From contig JAFQRU010000011.1 of assembly GCA_017409915.1 (NCBI GenBank), positions 1-30,143 on the forward strand: a DNA stretch of 30,143 bases. The letters run 5' to 3'. Position 1 is the first letter of the stretch. Every line of letters starts with the position of its first letter. The stretch comes from Clostridia bacterium (lineage in GTDB: Bacteria; Bacillota; Clostridia; Monoglobales; Monoglobaceae). Positions 1-7,312 of this stretch are shown one piece after another. Under the pieces are notes generated by a model that had not been told where the DNA came from, searched no databases, and was given only the letters and a program-made list of their open reading frames with translations. A program made the position numbers and the translations under genes.

Positions 1-392
1 ATCATACCCTGGTCGCCGGCTCCAAGACCTTCCCCCTCGTTTTCGCCTTTGAATTCGTAGGCTTTGTCAACGCCCATAGCGATATCTCCGGACTGTTCAT
101 CAAGAGCAGTTATAACAGCGCAAGTGTCACAGTCAAAGCCATATTTTGCTCTGTCATATCCAATCTCGCGAACGGTTTCACGGACAAGCTTCTGAATGTC
201 AACATAGGCGCTTGTGGACACCTCGCCAACAACCATAACAAGCCCTGTTGTAACCGTAACCTCGCAGGCAACTCTCGCCATTGGATCTTCTTTATAAATC
301 GCATCAAGTATTGCATCGGAAATAATATCGCAGATTTTATCGGGATGCCCCTCTGTAACTGATTCCGAAGTAAATAGCTTCTTATATTCCAT
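1..392 (-). CDS. metK: S-adenosylmethionine synthetase, N-terminal part (cut by window edge)
   Basis: Makes S-adenosylmethionine from ATP and methionine in the cytoplasm. About 130 N-terminal residues are visible. They start with the MetK signature FTSESVTEGHPDK, with the ATP/methionine-binding His in GHPDK, and continue through CEVTVTTG, and the window ends inside the GAGDQG motif. The ATG at 392 has a GGAGG SD at 401-405, inside the last codons of tmk, so the two genes overlap functionally and are probably translated from one mRNA. The 3' end lies outside the window. Family assignment is secure. Confidence 0.96.
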   Translation of the reverse strand, partial: MEYKKLFTSESVTEGHPDKICDIISDAILDAIYKEDPMARVACEVTVTTGLVMVVGEVSTSAYVDIQKLVRETVREIGYDRAKYGFDCDTCAVITALDEQSGDIAMGVDKAYEFKGENEGEGLGAGDQGM

Positions 393-395
393 TTT

Positions 396-1013
396 TTACG
401 CCTCCTCTACAGCTTTTCTGATATCAGCTTGAATTTCTTCAATACTTCTGTCTGCTGAAATAATCTTTATATTTTCGCTTTCTTTAAGCTTATCAAAAAC
501 ATCTAAAAAGTTTTGCCTTATCTTTTCCATTAAAGCCGTGCTCTTTTCATAGAGCTCTGCACTGCCACGGTTTGTGTCAATTCTTTCTTTGCAAGTTTTC
601 GGGTTAACATCAAGGAAAATGCAAAGGTCAGGCTTTATAATTTCAGGGCATTTAAGATTAATATCCATAACCCAGTTCATATCCGAAGCCGTCCCCTGAT
701 AAGCAAAAGACGAATAATAATATCTGTCGCAGATAACCATTTCATCGTCCTCTAAATGCTTTTTAATGCCGAGGGTTGGGTGGGTTATATGTTCAAGCCT
801 GTCCGCGAGGAAAAGCGCCGCTTGAAGATACATATCCCTGTCTAAGCTTTCGGAAAGTATACGTCTTATATACGCCCCGGTCTCATAGTTTTGAGGCTCA
901 GCAGTAAGATAAACCTTTTCGCCTTTTTGAGCAAGGTATTCAGAAAGCATTTTAAGCTGTGTGCTTTTTCCGCTTCCATCAAGACCTTCAATAACAATAA
1001 ATTTATTTCCCAT
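396..1013 (-). CDS. tmk: thymidylate kinase
   Basis: Phosphorylates dTMP to dTDP for DNA synthesis. The 205-residue product has the P-loop GLDGSGKST at residues 10-18, the DRY motif at 95-97 and a Lys/Arg-rich lid region, and the length is normal for the family. The ATG at 1013 (MGNKFIVIEG) is preferred over the upstream in-frame GTGs because the P-loop then lies at its usual distance from the start. It is first in a two-gene unit with metK, which begins 4 nt past its stop. A consensus-like promoter lies directly upstream (1031-1059), giving a very short 5' leader. Confidence 0.95.
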   Translation of the reverse strand: MGNKFIVIEGLDGSGKSTQLKMLSEYLAQKGEKVYLTAEPQNYETGAYIRRILSESLDRDMYLQAALFLADRLEHITHPTLGIKKHLEDDEMVICDRYYYSSFAYQGTASDMNWVMDINLKCPEIIKPDLCIFLDVNPKTCKERIDTNRGSAELYEKSTALMEKIRQNFLDVFDKLKESENIKIISADRSIEEIQADIRKAVEEA

Positions 1014-1030
1014 AATATTCACCACTCTTT

Positions 1031-1059
1031 ATTATACATACTTTTTTGTCTAATTGCAA
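1031..1059 (-). promoter_or_regulatory. sigma-A-type promoter of tmk-metK
   Basis: On the minus strand there is a -35 TTGCAA (1054-1059), a 17-nt spacer and a -10 TATAAT (1031-1036). The predicted start near 1024 leaves only about 11 nt before the tmk ATG. Confidence 0.6.
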
Positions 1060-1077
1060 GAGATTTTGCAATTTCTA

Positions 1078-1106
1078 TTGCTTTTAAGTCTAAATTATTA
1101 TATAAT
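1078..1106 (+). promoter_or_regulatory. sigma-A-type promoter of the small plus-strand gene
   Basis: A -35 TTGCTT (1078-1083), a 17-nt spacer and a -10 TATAAT (1101-1106) face right towards the ORF at 1140. The promoter is back to back with the tmk promoter. Confidence 0.6.
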
Positions 1107-1139
1107 TATTTTATAACCACTTGAAAAAGAGGGATTTTT

Positions 1140-1385
1140 ATGAAGAAAAAGCCAAACGAGAGGGGTCTTTTTAACGAGAACCCTGATTTAATCGAAAAAT
1201 GCGAAACCTGTGCCTTTGCTATTTCTCTTGAATATAGCAAGGACTGTTTGTGTTCAAAATTCGGGGCGGTTAACCCTGAATATAAGTGCAAAAAATATAG
1301 GGTCAACCGTTTTTTAAAGCGTCCCCCTAAGAAGCGTGAGCTTAACTTATCAAAATTCAGCGCAGAAGATTTTTCAATAGAATAA
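1140..1385 (+). CDS. small hypothetical protein with paired cysteines
   Basis: An 81-residue basic protein of unrecognised family. It has a CETC pair at residues 21-24, a CLC group near 36-38 and one further Cys in YKCKKY, which together could bind a metal. No signal peptide or membrane segment is seen. Support for a real gene comes from a consensus-like promoter, an SD-like GAGGG a few bases before the ATG, and a strong terminator starting 2 nt after its stop. Function is unknown. Confidence 0.72.
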   Translation: MKKKPNERGLFNENPDLIEKCETCAFAISLEYSKDCLCSKFGAVNPEYKCKKYRVNRFLKRPPKKRELNLSKFSAEDFSIE

Positions 1386-1386
1386 T

Positions 1387-1416
1387 AAAAGCGGAAGGCA
1401 ATGCCTTCCGCTTTTT
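1387..1416. terminator. bidirectional intrinsic terminator
   Basis: A GC-rich hairpin GCGGAAGGC/GCCTTCCGC with a 3-nt loop is flanked by A4 on the left and T5 on the right, so it can end transcripts from both sides. It is shared by the plus-strand ORF (stop 1385) and the minus-strand mini-ORF, whose stop codon (1415-1417) overlaps the stem. Confidence 0.88.
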
Positions 1417-1585
1417 AATTTGTTTCAAGCTCAATTCCGTCAATTTTAAGTTCGCGATATCCCTTTTCCTCTTCTAAGCATTTCCCACAGCTATCGCAGA
1501 TTTTATTAGGGTCAAGGTCGCATTTGTCACACACCATACAACCTATGCAGTTTCTGTCATATAAAACACACTGTTTAGCAGGCAT
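1415..1585 (-). CDS. 56-residue cysteine-rich mini-protein
   Basis: A 56-codon ORF whose start overlaps the stop of the upstream PLP-enzyme gene by one base (TAATG). It has an excellent SD (AGGAGGGG) ending 7-8 nt before the ATG. Of the 8 Cys, four form an evenly spaced run C-x2-C-x2-C-x2-C (residues 13-22) and three a second group C-x2-C-x2-C (30-36). The acidic tail ends at the shared terminator. The spacing suggests a metal or Fe-S site and resembles the start of ferredoxin cluster motifs, but the Pro that usually follows the fourth Cys is displaced and no full ferredoxin fold fits. It is last in the operon. No family was recognised. Confidence 0.75.
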   Translation of the reverse strand: MPAKQCVLYDRNCIGCMVCDKCDLDPNKICDSCGKCLEEEKGYRELKIDGIELETN

Positions 1586-2865
1586 TATTTATCCCCTCCT
1601 AAAACTTTTGATACAGCTTCCATAATTCCAAGCTTTGCCGCTTCATAAACTATTCCGCCCTGCATATAAACATTATACGGCTCACAAATAGGGGCGTCGG
1701 CACTAAGCTCAATGGATGCACCCTGAACAAATGCCCCTGCCGCCATAATAACCTCATCCTCATAGCCAGGCATTGCCCAAGGGAGAGGACTTACATGGCT
1801 GTCAATTGGAGAACCGCTCTGAATCCCCTGACAAAAAGCAATAACCTTTTCTGCATTGCCAAGGCGGATTGCCTGGATTATATCAGTTCTTATTTCGTTT
1901 GATTTCGGGCAGGTGTCATAGCCTAAATCTTCAAAAACCGTTGCACAGAGGATTGCAGTTTTAATGCTTTCCCCCACAATATGAGGAGCCATAAAAAGAC
2001 CCTGATATAAGCTTTTATTAAAGCCAAGACTTGCCCCAACATGCTTTCCAAGACCCGGGGCGGTTAATCTGTATCCGCAAAGCTCAACATATTTTTCTTT
2101 TCCCGCTATGTATCCACCGCTTTGAGCAAGGCTTCCTCCTGCATTTTTAATGAGTGAGCCTACAACCAAATCGGCACCAACCTCAGTTGGCTCTCTTTTT
2201 TCAACGAATTCGCCATAGCAGTTATCAACTATGCAAACTATGTTTTCATCTATTTCCTTAACGGTTTTGATTATCTTTCCAATCTCATTAACATCAAGAG
2301 AACTGCGCCAGTCATATCCTTTTGAGCGCTGGATTAAAACAGCCTTAACTTTTTTGCTCTTAAGCTTATTTTTAATTCCCTCATAGTCGACCGCTCCGTC
2401 TTTTAGGTCAACCTGGTCATATGAAACGCCAAAGTCACGGAGAGAACCTGTCCCCTCCTCGCCTCTTATGCCGATAACCTCTTCCATTGTGTCATAAGGA
2501 CTTCCAACCAAAGATACCAAAGTATCTCCCGGGCGAAGAACGGCATAAAGACAAGTCGCAATCGCCTGAGTTCCTGAAACAATATTATGGCGGACCATTG
2601 CGCTTTCCGCACCGAAAACATCCGCAAAAACCTCATCAAGAGTGTCGCGCCCCAAGTCGTCATATCCATAGCCTGATGTCTCCCCGAAATGAGCATATGA
2701 AATCTTATGCTTTCTGAATGCGTTTAAAACTTTAAGCTGATTAAACCCAGCGGTTTCCTCGACTGTTTTAAAGTATTCTCTCGCCCTTTCCTCAGCCTTT
2801 TGGGTAGCTTCCACCGCAAGAGAAGAAACGCCCATTTCCTTTGTTAAAAATTCCATTGTATCCAT
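1585..2865 (-). CDS. methionine gamma-lyase family PLP enzyme (YnbB / 'aluminium resistance protein')
   Basis: A 426-residue fold-type I PLP protein of the family related to cystathionine/methionine lyases and often labelled aluminium resistance protein. Visible are GYGYDDLGRD (66-73), the cofactor-stacking region SGTQAIATCL (98-107), the PLP Asp in VDNCYGEF (about 214) and the Schiff-base Lys in GSLIKNAGG (about 240). Length is full. The substrate is not established for the family. It follows the degenerate M42 gene by 1 nt with an AAGGTGA SD, so it is co-translated in that operon. The odd pairing with peptidases could hint at amino-acid catabolism, which is inference. Confidence 0.9.
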   Translation of the reverse strand: MDTMEFLTKEMGVSSLAVEATQKAEERAREYFKTVEETAGFNQLKVLNAFRKHKISYAHFGETSGYGYDDLGRDTLDEVFADVFGAESAMVRHNIVSGTQAIATCLYAVLRPGDTLVSLVGSPYDTMEEVIGIRGEEGTGSLRDFGVSYDQVDLKDGAVDYEGIKNKLKSKKVKAVLIQRSKGYDWRSSLDVNEIGKIIKTVKEIDENIVCIVDNCYGEFVEKREPTEVGADLVVGSLIKNAGGSLAQSGGYIAGKEKYVELCGYRLTAPGLGKHVGASLGFNKSLYQGLFMAPHIVGESIKTAILCATVFEDLGYDTCPKSNEIRTDIIQAIRLGNAEKVIAFCQGIQSGSPIDSHVSPLPWAMPGYEDEVIMAAGAFVQGASIELSADAPICEPYNVYMQGGIVYEAAKLGIMEAVSKVLGGDK

Positions 2866-2866
2866 T

Positions 2867-3775
2867 TTAGTTCACCTTGTTTATATAGTTTAAAATAAGC
2901 TCTGCAGCAGATTTTATATCCGCTTTCGCTATTCCCTCATAAGCCTTTCCTTTGTCTCGAACGCCGATGCAGACGCCACCTGTCAAAGCTCCTTTTCCGC
3001 AAATCAAGGGAAGGTCAAGGAAGAGATTATCCTCGGTCGCTCCCACTTGCACCTTTTCTCCACCGGCCTTTATAAGCGCTTTTCTCACTTTCTCTGTGGG
3101 GACTGCGCCTTTTTCTTTTATAATAACAACTGCCCCCTCTGTGCACTTAACCTCATCTTTTTCAGGAATGGTGTTTATAGAGATAACAGTGTCCGCTTCA
3201 TATCCGCCAAGTAGAGCCTTTAAGCCTCTTCCTGCAAATTTTTTCTGAGTGGTAAATAAAAAGGCTGTGTCATCTGCATTTTTCATAACTTCAAGAGCAG
3301 TTATAATGGGGGCATAAACGGAAATTCCGTTTCCAAAAATAAACTTTTCATTTTCGGTTATATCCGCGCAAAGAGTTGCAAATTCCCCCATTGGAACCTT
3401 TTCTTTTGTTCCCTCTTTGTCTGTTTCGCCGATGTCAATGTTTAAGTCGCTGTCCTCAATATTTTCGGTTTTATCGCATCTTACAACGCCAACTACTCCG
3501 TTTAGAAATTTAACCTTTTTCCCAACGAGAGAGGAAACCTCTTTTGAAGAAGGAACACTAACCTTTATCATTCCGCTATCCGTCTCGCCGATTTTCATTA
3601 AGGCTACAGAATCAACGCCACATTCAACGGCTATCTTCCCGTCTCCTTTTTCGCATATAAGATTGCCGAAAACATCGGTATTGCACTTATATCCCTGACT
3701 CTCGCCGAAAGCTTTTATATAGGAAATCATATTTTCTTCTCGTCCGCTTGGGGACAGAATTTCAAATATCTCCAT
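2867..3775 (-). CDS. M42-peptidase-like protein with lost metal ligands (probable pseudoenzyme)
   Basis: 302 residues, with the layout of an M42 aminopeptidase including the N-terminal SPSGREE and DVFGNLI blocks. Compared with the sister gene just upstream, the catalytic positions are changed. The H-x-D-E block reads G-V-D-S (residues 53-56), the DDR block is absent (FGNGISVYAP), the Glu pair of TQEE is Lys-Lys (178-179), and the final His block is missing. The family normally binds two Zn or Co ions through these ligands, so it is unlikely to hydrolyse peptides. The reading frame is intact and its start directly abuts the stop of the upstream M42 gene, arguing for a maintained protein, perhaps a structural or regulatory subunit. 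Confidence 0.82.
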   Translation of the reverse strand: MEIFEILSPSGREENMISYIKAFGESQGYKCNTDVFGNLICEKGDGKIAVECGVDSVALMKIGETDSGMIKVSVPSSKEVSSLVGKKVKFLNGVVGVVRCDKTENIEDSDLNIDIGETDKEGTKEKVPMGEFATLCADITENEKFIFGNGISVYAPIITALEVMKNADDTAFLFTTQKKFAGRGLKALLGGYEADTVISINTIPEKDEVKCTEGAVVIIKEKGAVPTEKVRKALIKAGGEKVQVGATEDNLFLDLPLICGKGALTGGVCIGVRDKGKAYEGIAKADIKSAAELILNYINKVN

Positions 3776-4777
3776 TTATATTTCCTCCGCATTTTCAATA
3801 ATCTTTTCTATAAGTTCCTTGCAGGATAAATAATCATTCTTATTCATTGCCGATACGCCGGAGTGAATATATTTACAAGGAACGCTTAAACTTGCGGTTT
3901 TGATTCCGCCCTCTGATATAGAAATTGCTCCTGCATCATTCCCGCCTTTTACCGACGCTTTATACTGCCAGTTTATCTTATTTTCATCTGCAATAGCGGT
4001 AATCTTTGATACCAGGTCACGATTAGCAACGCTTCCCATATCCATAATGGAAACCGCAACTCCACCGTCAAAATTGGTAACTCTTTTCTCCTCAGGAATT
4101 CCCGGCATATTGTTACAACTTGTCCCCTCAACAACGATTGCAAAATCGGGTTTTAATCCATAAACCGCCGCCTTTGCACCTCGAAGCCCAACCTCTTCCT
4201 GAGTTACGAAAGTGCAGATAAGATTTGCATCCCACTCTTTTTTAAGGGCGTCTATAAGCACGGCGCAACCCACTCTGTCATCAAGGGCCTTTGCCTTTAT
4301 CATATCCCTCTGGGAGAGATATTCGCTGTCAAATGCGAAATAGTCCCCAACGGAAACTACTTTCTCCGCTTCTTCTTTGCTTTTTGCCCCGATATCAATA
4401 AAAAGGTCGCTTTCGGAAAATGCCTTTTCCCTTTCTTCCTTTGTAAGAAGATGGACCGCTTTAAGAGAGATTATGCCTTTTAAATCTCCTTTTCTTACCA
4501 TCTGGGAAAGGAGAATTTTAGAGTCCACCCCTCCCACAGTTTCAAACTTTAAAAAGCCATCGTCGGTTATTTTTGTTATGATAAATCCAACCTCGTCCAT
4601 ATGGGCAGAAAGAAGAACGGTTTTTCCGCCTTTTCTTCCCTTTTTAAAGCAAATAAGGTTTCCCATACTGTCAATTTTTGTCTCACTGCAAAAAGAGGAA
4701 ACTTCGGCAAAAATTATATCTCGAACAGCTTTTTCGTTCCCCGAAACGCCGTCTGTTTCGGTTAAAATTCTAAGCAT
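3776..4777 (-). CDS. M42 family metallo-aminopeptidase
   Basis: A cytosolic exopeptidase of the TET/glutamyl-aminopeptidase (M42) family, 333 residues. Expected ligands are present: H59 and D61 in SAHMDEVG, D166 in KALDDRVG, catalytic E194 and metal-binding E195 in TQEEVG, E217 in VVEGTS, and H305 in KYIHSG. The ATG at 4777 follows a GGAGGTGG SD; an in-frame TTG at 4780 is a less likely start. It overlaps the upstream M42 gene by 8 nt and abuts the degenerate paralogue, forming a tandem triplet. Known members self-assemble into dodecameric shells; substrate preference cannot be read here. Confidence 0.94.
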   Translation of the reverse strand: MLRILTETDGVSGNEKAVRDIIFAEVSSFCSETKIDSMGNLICFKKGRKGGKTVLLSAHMDEVGFIITKITDDGFLKFETVGGVDSKILLSQMVRKGDLKGIISLKAVHLLTKEEREKAFSESDLFIDIGAKSKEEAEKVVSVGDYFAFDSEYLSQRDMIKAKALDDRVGCAVLIDALKKEWDANLICTFVTQEEVGLRGAKAAVYGLKPDFAIVVEGTSCNNMPGIPEEKRVTNFDGGVAVSIMDMGSVANRDLVSKITAIADENKINWQYKASVKGGNDAGAISISEGGIKTASLSVPCKYIHSGVSAMNKNDYLSCKELIEKIIENAEEI

Positions 4778-5795
4778 CAATTTCCACCTCCATAATCTCT
4801 TTTATAAGGGCAGAAACCGCCTCAATATCAGCAATATCAAGGGTTTCAACCGAGGTGTGCATATATTTGACAGGAATTGAAATAAGAGCCGTTTTTGCTC
4901 CCCCGAAACTGTTCTGAATCGCCCAGGCATCAGTTCCGCTGTTTTCTGACGCTACCTCAATTTCATATTTTATATTCTTCTCTTTTGCGATTGCAATTAT
5001 ATTATCCGCAAAACCACTGTCAAAATTCGGGCCCCTCCCGATAACCGCTCCGCATCCCGTTTTGAAAACCCCTGTCTCGTCCTTGGTATCAGGGGTCATT
5101 CCGTGGGTAACATCTATAACCACCGCTAAATCCGGGCGGATTTCCTCCGCTAAGGTATAAGCACCGTGGAGACCCAATTCCTCTTCCGAGGCAAAGGCGA
5201 AATACAAGTCATAAGGAGATGAAGAAACATTCTCTATGGCCTTTAAAATTGCTGTAACACCTGCACGGTTGTCCATAGCAGATGAGCAATATTCTTCCCC
5301 CAGAAGCTTTGTTAATTTACTTTTAAATACAATACTGTCTCCAATGGATACCTTTTCTTTAAGTTCTTCTTCGCTAAGTCCTGTGTCAATAAGCATATCG
5401 GTTGGTTTGGGCATTTTATCCTTGTCATCGCTTCCGCTAAGATGCGGTGGCTTTGCACCGATTATTCCATAGACTTTTTCGCTTCCTAAAATAATAACCT
5501 CAGAGCCTGAAAGAATACGGCTGTCCACTCCCCCAACGGGAACAAAACTTAAAAAACCGTCTCCTTTGAATTTTGAAACCATAAGGCCAATCTGGTCAAG
5601 ATGAGCCTCAATCATAAGCTTTCTGGCATTTTCATTTCCGCTTTTCTTAAAACCGATTACGCTCTTAAACCTATTCTCATATACTTTATCGCAAAAGGGC
5701 GAAAGGAGTTTTTTCGCAGCATCTGCAATATTCCCCTCAAAACCGCTTACGCCTTTTTCATCAGTCAAAGCTTTTAAAATTTCATAAGTTTCCAT
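4770..5795 (-). CDS. M42 family metallo-aminopeptidase
   Basis: 341 residues, first of three tandem M42-type genes. All ligands are visible: H65 and D67 in EAHLDQIG (Gln replaces the more usual Glu after Asp), D175 in SAMDNRAG, E204/E205 in SEEELG, D228 in VIDVTHG and H313 in KYMHTS. SGTDAW near 286-291 is also typical of the family. Its start lies about 46 nt after rnhA with GGGAAG as SD. The relation to its neighbours suggests duplication followed by divergence, with possible mixed oligomers; that is inference. Confidence 0.94.
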   Translation of the reverse strand: METYEILKALTDEKGVSGFEGNIADAAKKLLSPFCDKVYENRFKSVIGFKKSGNENARKLMIEAHLDQIGLMVSKFKGDGFLSFVPVGGVDSRILSGSEVIILGSEKVYGIIGAKPPHLSGSDDKDKMPKPTDMLIDTGLSEEELKEKVSIGDSIVFKSKLTKLLGEEYCSSAMDNRAGVTAILKAIENVSSSPYDLYFAFASEEELGLHGAYTLAEEIRPDLAVVIDVTHGMTPDTKDETGVFKTGCGAVIGRGPNFDSGFADNIIAIAKEKNIKYEIEVASENSGTDAWAIQNSFGGAKTALISIPVKYMHTSVETLDIADIEAVSALIKEIMEVEIDA

Positions 5796-5841
5796 TTTCT
5801 TCCCAGCCTTAGCACAATTTATTTTATTATGCCCGTTTTCT

Positions 5842-6282
5842 TTATTTTATAAATTTCTGGCTCTCCATAACTGCCAGTTTGTCGCATCTTTCATTCTCGC
5901 TGTGTCCGTCATGGCCTTTAACCCAAACGAGATTAACCTGGTGCTTTTCTAAAAGGGTTAGAAGCTCTTCCCAAAGGTCAGGGTTAAGCGCCTTGTCCTT
6001 TTTATTTCGCATCCAGCCGTTTTCTTTCCATTTATAAACCCAGCCCTCTTTAATTGCGTCAATCAGATATTTTGAATCGCTGTATAAAGTAACCTCACAA
6101 GGTTCTTTCAAAGTGGAAAGGCCGACGATTGCCGCCGTAAGCTCCATTCGGTTATTGGTTGTGCACTCCTCGCCCCCTGAGAGCTCTTTTTCGTGCTCTC
6201 CATAGCGGAGAATAACCCCATAGCCGCCGGGGCCTGGGTTTCCGCTGCACGCTCCATCTGTATATATCTCAACTTTTTTCAT
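5842..6282 (-). CDS. rnhA: ribonuclease HI
   Basis: Degrades RNA in RNA/DNA hybrids. A 146-residue protein with the full catalytic set: D9 (YTDGACSG), E47 (NRMEL), D69 (YSDSKY) and D134 (ERCDKLA), plus the mobile His in KGHDGH (H124). The ATG at 6282 is chosen over an in-frame TTG at 6297, because GGAGG at 6291-6295 is correctly placed for it and lies within that TTG extension. Its promoter (6329-6357) would start the mRNA inside a 12-bp hairpin just in front of the SD. The M42 genes follow closely. Confidence 0.95.
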   Translation of the reverse strand: MKKVEIYTDGACSGNPGPGGYGVILRYGEHEKELSGGEECTTNNRMELTAAIVGLSTLKEPCEVTLYSDSKYLIDAIKEGWVYKWKENGWMRNKKDKALNPDLWEELLTLLEKHQVNLVWVKGHDGHSENERCDKLAVMESQKFIK

Positions 6283-6295
6283 TTTTACATCCTCC

Positions 6296-6329
6296 AAAAA
6301 TATATGGGAGTAAAATATACTCCCATATA
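6296..6329 (-). terminator. hairpin with T5 tail: sigK terminator and/or rnhA 5' stem-loop
   Basis: A perfect 12-bp inverted repeat (6301-6312 with 6318-6329, 5-nt loop) is followed on the minus strand by TTTTT and immediately by the GGAGG of rnhA. It reads as an intrinsic terminator for sigK. The rnhA -10 element overlaps its far arm by one base, so rnhA transcripts probably begin inside the hairpin and carry most of it at their 5' end. Confidence 0.75.
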
Positions 6330-6357
6330 TTATAACATTTTTCCTTACCTATGTCTA
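6329..6357 (-). promoter_or_regulatory. probable rnhA promoter
   Basis: On the minus strand there is a -35 TAGACA (6352-6357), a 17-nt spacer and a perfect -10 TATAAT (6329-6334). The expected transcript start is around 6322-6324, at the GGG of the hairpin arm. Confidence 0.55.
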
Positions 6358-6372
6358 TAAAAATATGTAAAA

Positions 6373-7056
6373 TTATTCTATCCCCCGTCTCAGCTTTCCT
6401 ACCGCCTTTTTCTCAATTCTTGAAACATAAGAGCGGGAAATCCCCAGACTGTCTGCGATTTCGTGCTGGGTATGATTTTTCCCGTCAAGGAGGCCATAGC
6501 GGAGATTTATTATCAGCCTCTCCCTTTCCGTAAGCTCAGTTTTAATATTTTTATAAAGCTGTTTTATATGTGCTCTTTGCTGTATCTCATCAAAGACCTC
6601 GCCCCCGTCGCTTTTCAGAACATCAATTAAGTATATCTGGTTTCCCTCTTTGTCAGTCCCGATTGGGTCATTTAAGGAAACCTCGCTCTGAGTTTTCTTT
6701 TTGTTTCGCATAAGCATCAGGATTTCGTTCTCGATGCATCTTGCGGCATAGGTTGCAAGTCTTACTCCTTTTGATGAATCAAAGCTTGTTATCCCCTTAA
6801 TAAGACCGATTGTCCCGATTGATATAAGGTCTTCACTGTCTGTTACCGCTCCTGAATATTTCTTTGAGATATGGGCAACAAGCCTTAAATTATGTTCAAT
6901 AAGCTTATCTCTTGCCTCCTTATCCCCCGCTTTCATCTTTTCAAGATATTCTCTCTCCTCTTTGGCGCTTAGGGGACGGGGAAAGGAATTTGCCCCCTGA
7001 ATAAAGGAGAGAAGCATCATCAGCGGTCTAAATAAAGCTTCTATTGCTTCAAACAC
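6373..7056 (-). CDS. sigK: sporulation RNA polymerase sigma factor (sigma-K type)
   Basis: 227 residues, matching the late mother-cell sigma factor across its length. It has a hydrophobic pro-sequence-like N-terminus, then FPRPLS and AKEERE, region 2 (LIEHNLRLVAHI, EDLISIGTIGLIKGI, LATYAARCIENEIL), the DPIGTDKEGN segment and region 4 (ELTERERLIINLRYGL, ISRSYVSRIEKKA). Pro-sigma-K is normally cleaved by SpoIVFB. The gene is uninterrupted, with no skin-like element. The GTG at 7056 is preferred, 8 nt after GGAGG; an ATG at 7071 overlaps that SD. The SD lies inside a strong hairpin (7057-7095). Sigma-E is a close relative, but the N-terminus and DPIG region fit sigma-K better. Confidence 0.9.
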   Translation of the reverse strand: MFEAIEALFRPLMMLLSFIQGANSFPRPLSAKEEREYLEKMKAGDKEARDKLIEHNLRLVAHISKKYSGAVTDSEDLISIGTIGLIKGITSFDSSKGVRLATYAARCIENEILMLMRNKKKTQSEVSLNDPIGTDKEGNQIYLIDVLKSDGGEVFDEIQQRAHIKQLYKNIKTELTERERLIINLRYGLLDGKNHTQHEIADSLGISRSYVSRIEKKAVGKLRRGIE

Positions 7057-7095
7057 AAAAGACACCTCCATATTTTATATATGCAGGTGTCTTTT
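7057..7095 (-). promoter_or_regulatory. hairpin enclosing the sigK Shine-Dalgarno site
   Basis: An 11-bp perfect repeat (7057-7067 with 7085-7095) encloses a second 5-bp stem (7069-7073 with 7079-7083). The GGAGG of sigK (7065-7069) sits in the 3' side of this double stem and the GTG start follows directly. It may act as a terminator for the upstream DUF3006 operon, a translational block on sigK, or both. Confidence 0.65.
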
Positions 7096-7114
7096 TAATT
7101 TTGCAAGTCCTATT

Positions 7115-7312
7115 TTATTTGTTCCAAAGTTCATCAGCGAGCTTTTCAATTCTCTCGCCCCGCAGCTTTGTTTCTTCCTCATCTTTTGAGATACTGAAAA
7201 CATCCCCCTCTTTGCAAGGAGTCAAAAGGCTAAGAGGAATGTCAAACTTTCTTTTATCCTCAGTTATAACAACTGCAATGCTTTTTTCTATTCTGTCAAC
7301 CGTGAATTTCAT
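7115..7312 (-). CDS. DUF3006 domain protein
   Basis: A 65-residue protein with the compact beta pattern of DUF3006: it starts MKFTVDRIE, has a central AVVITEDKRKFDIPLSLL, and ends in a charged segment with RIEKLADELW. Function is unknown. The ATG overlaps the TGA of the metallo-beta-lactamase gene (ATGA), a pairing seen often in Firmicutes and indicating coupled translation. Confidence 0.85.
   Translation of the reverse strand: MKFTVDRIEKSIAVVITEDKRKFDIPLSLLTPCKEGDVFSISKDEEETKLRGERIEKLADELWNK

Noticed and set aside
6373..7071. sigK interrupted by a skin-type element
   Set aside because: The frame is continuous through regions 2 to 4 with no recombinase gene nearby.
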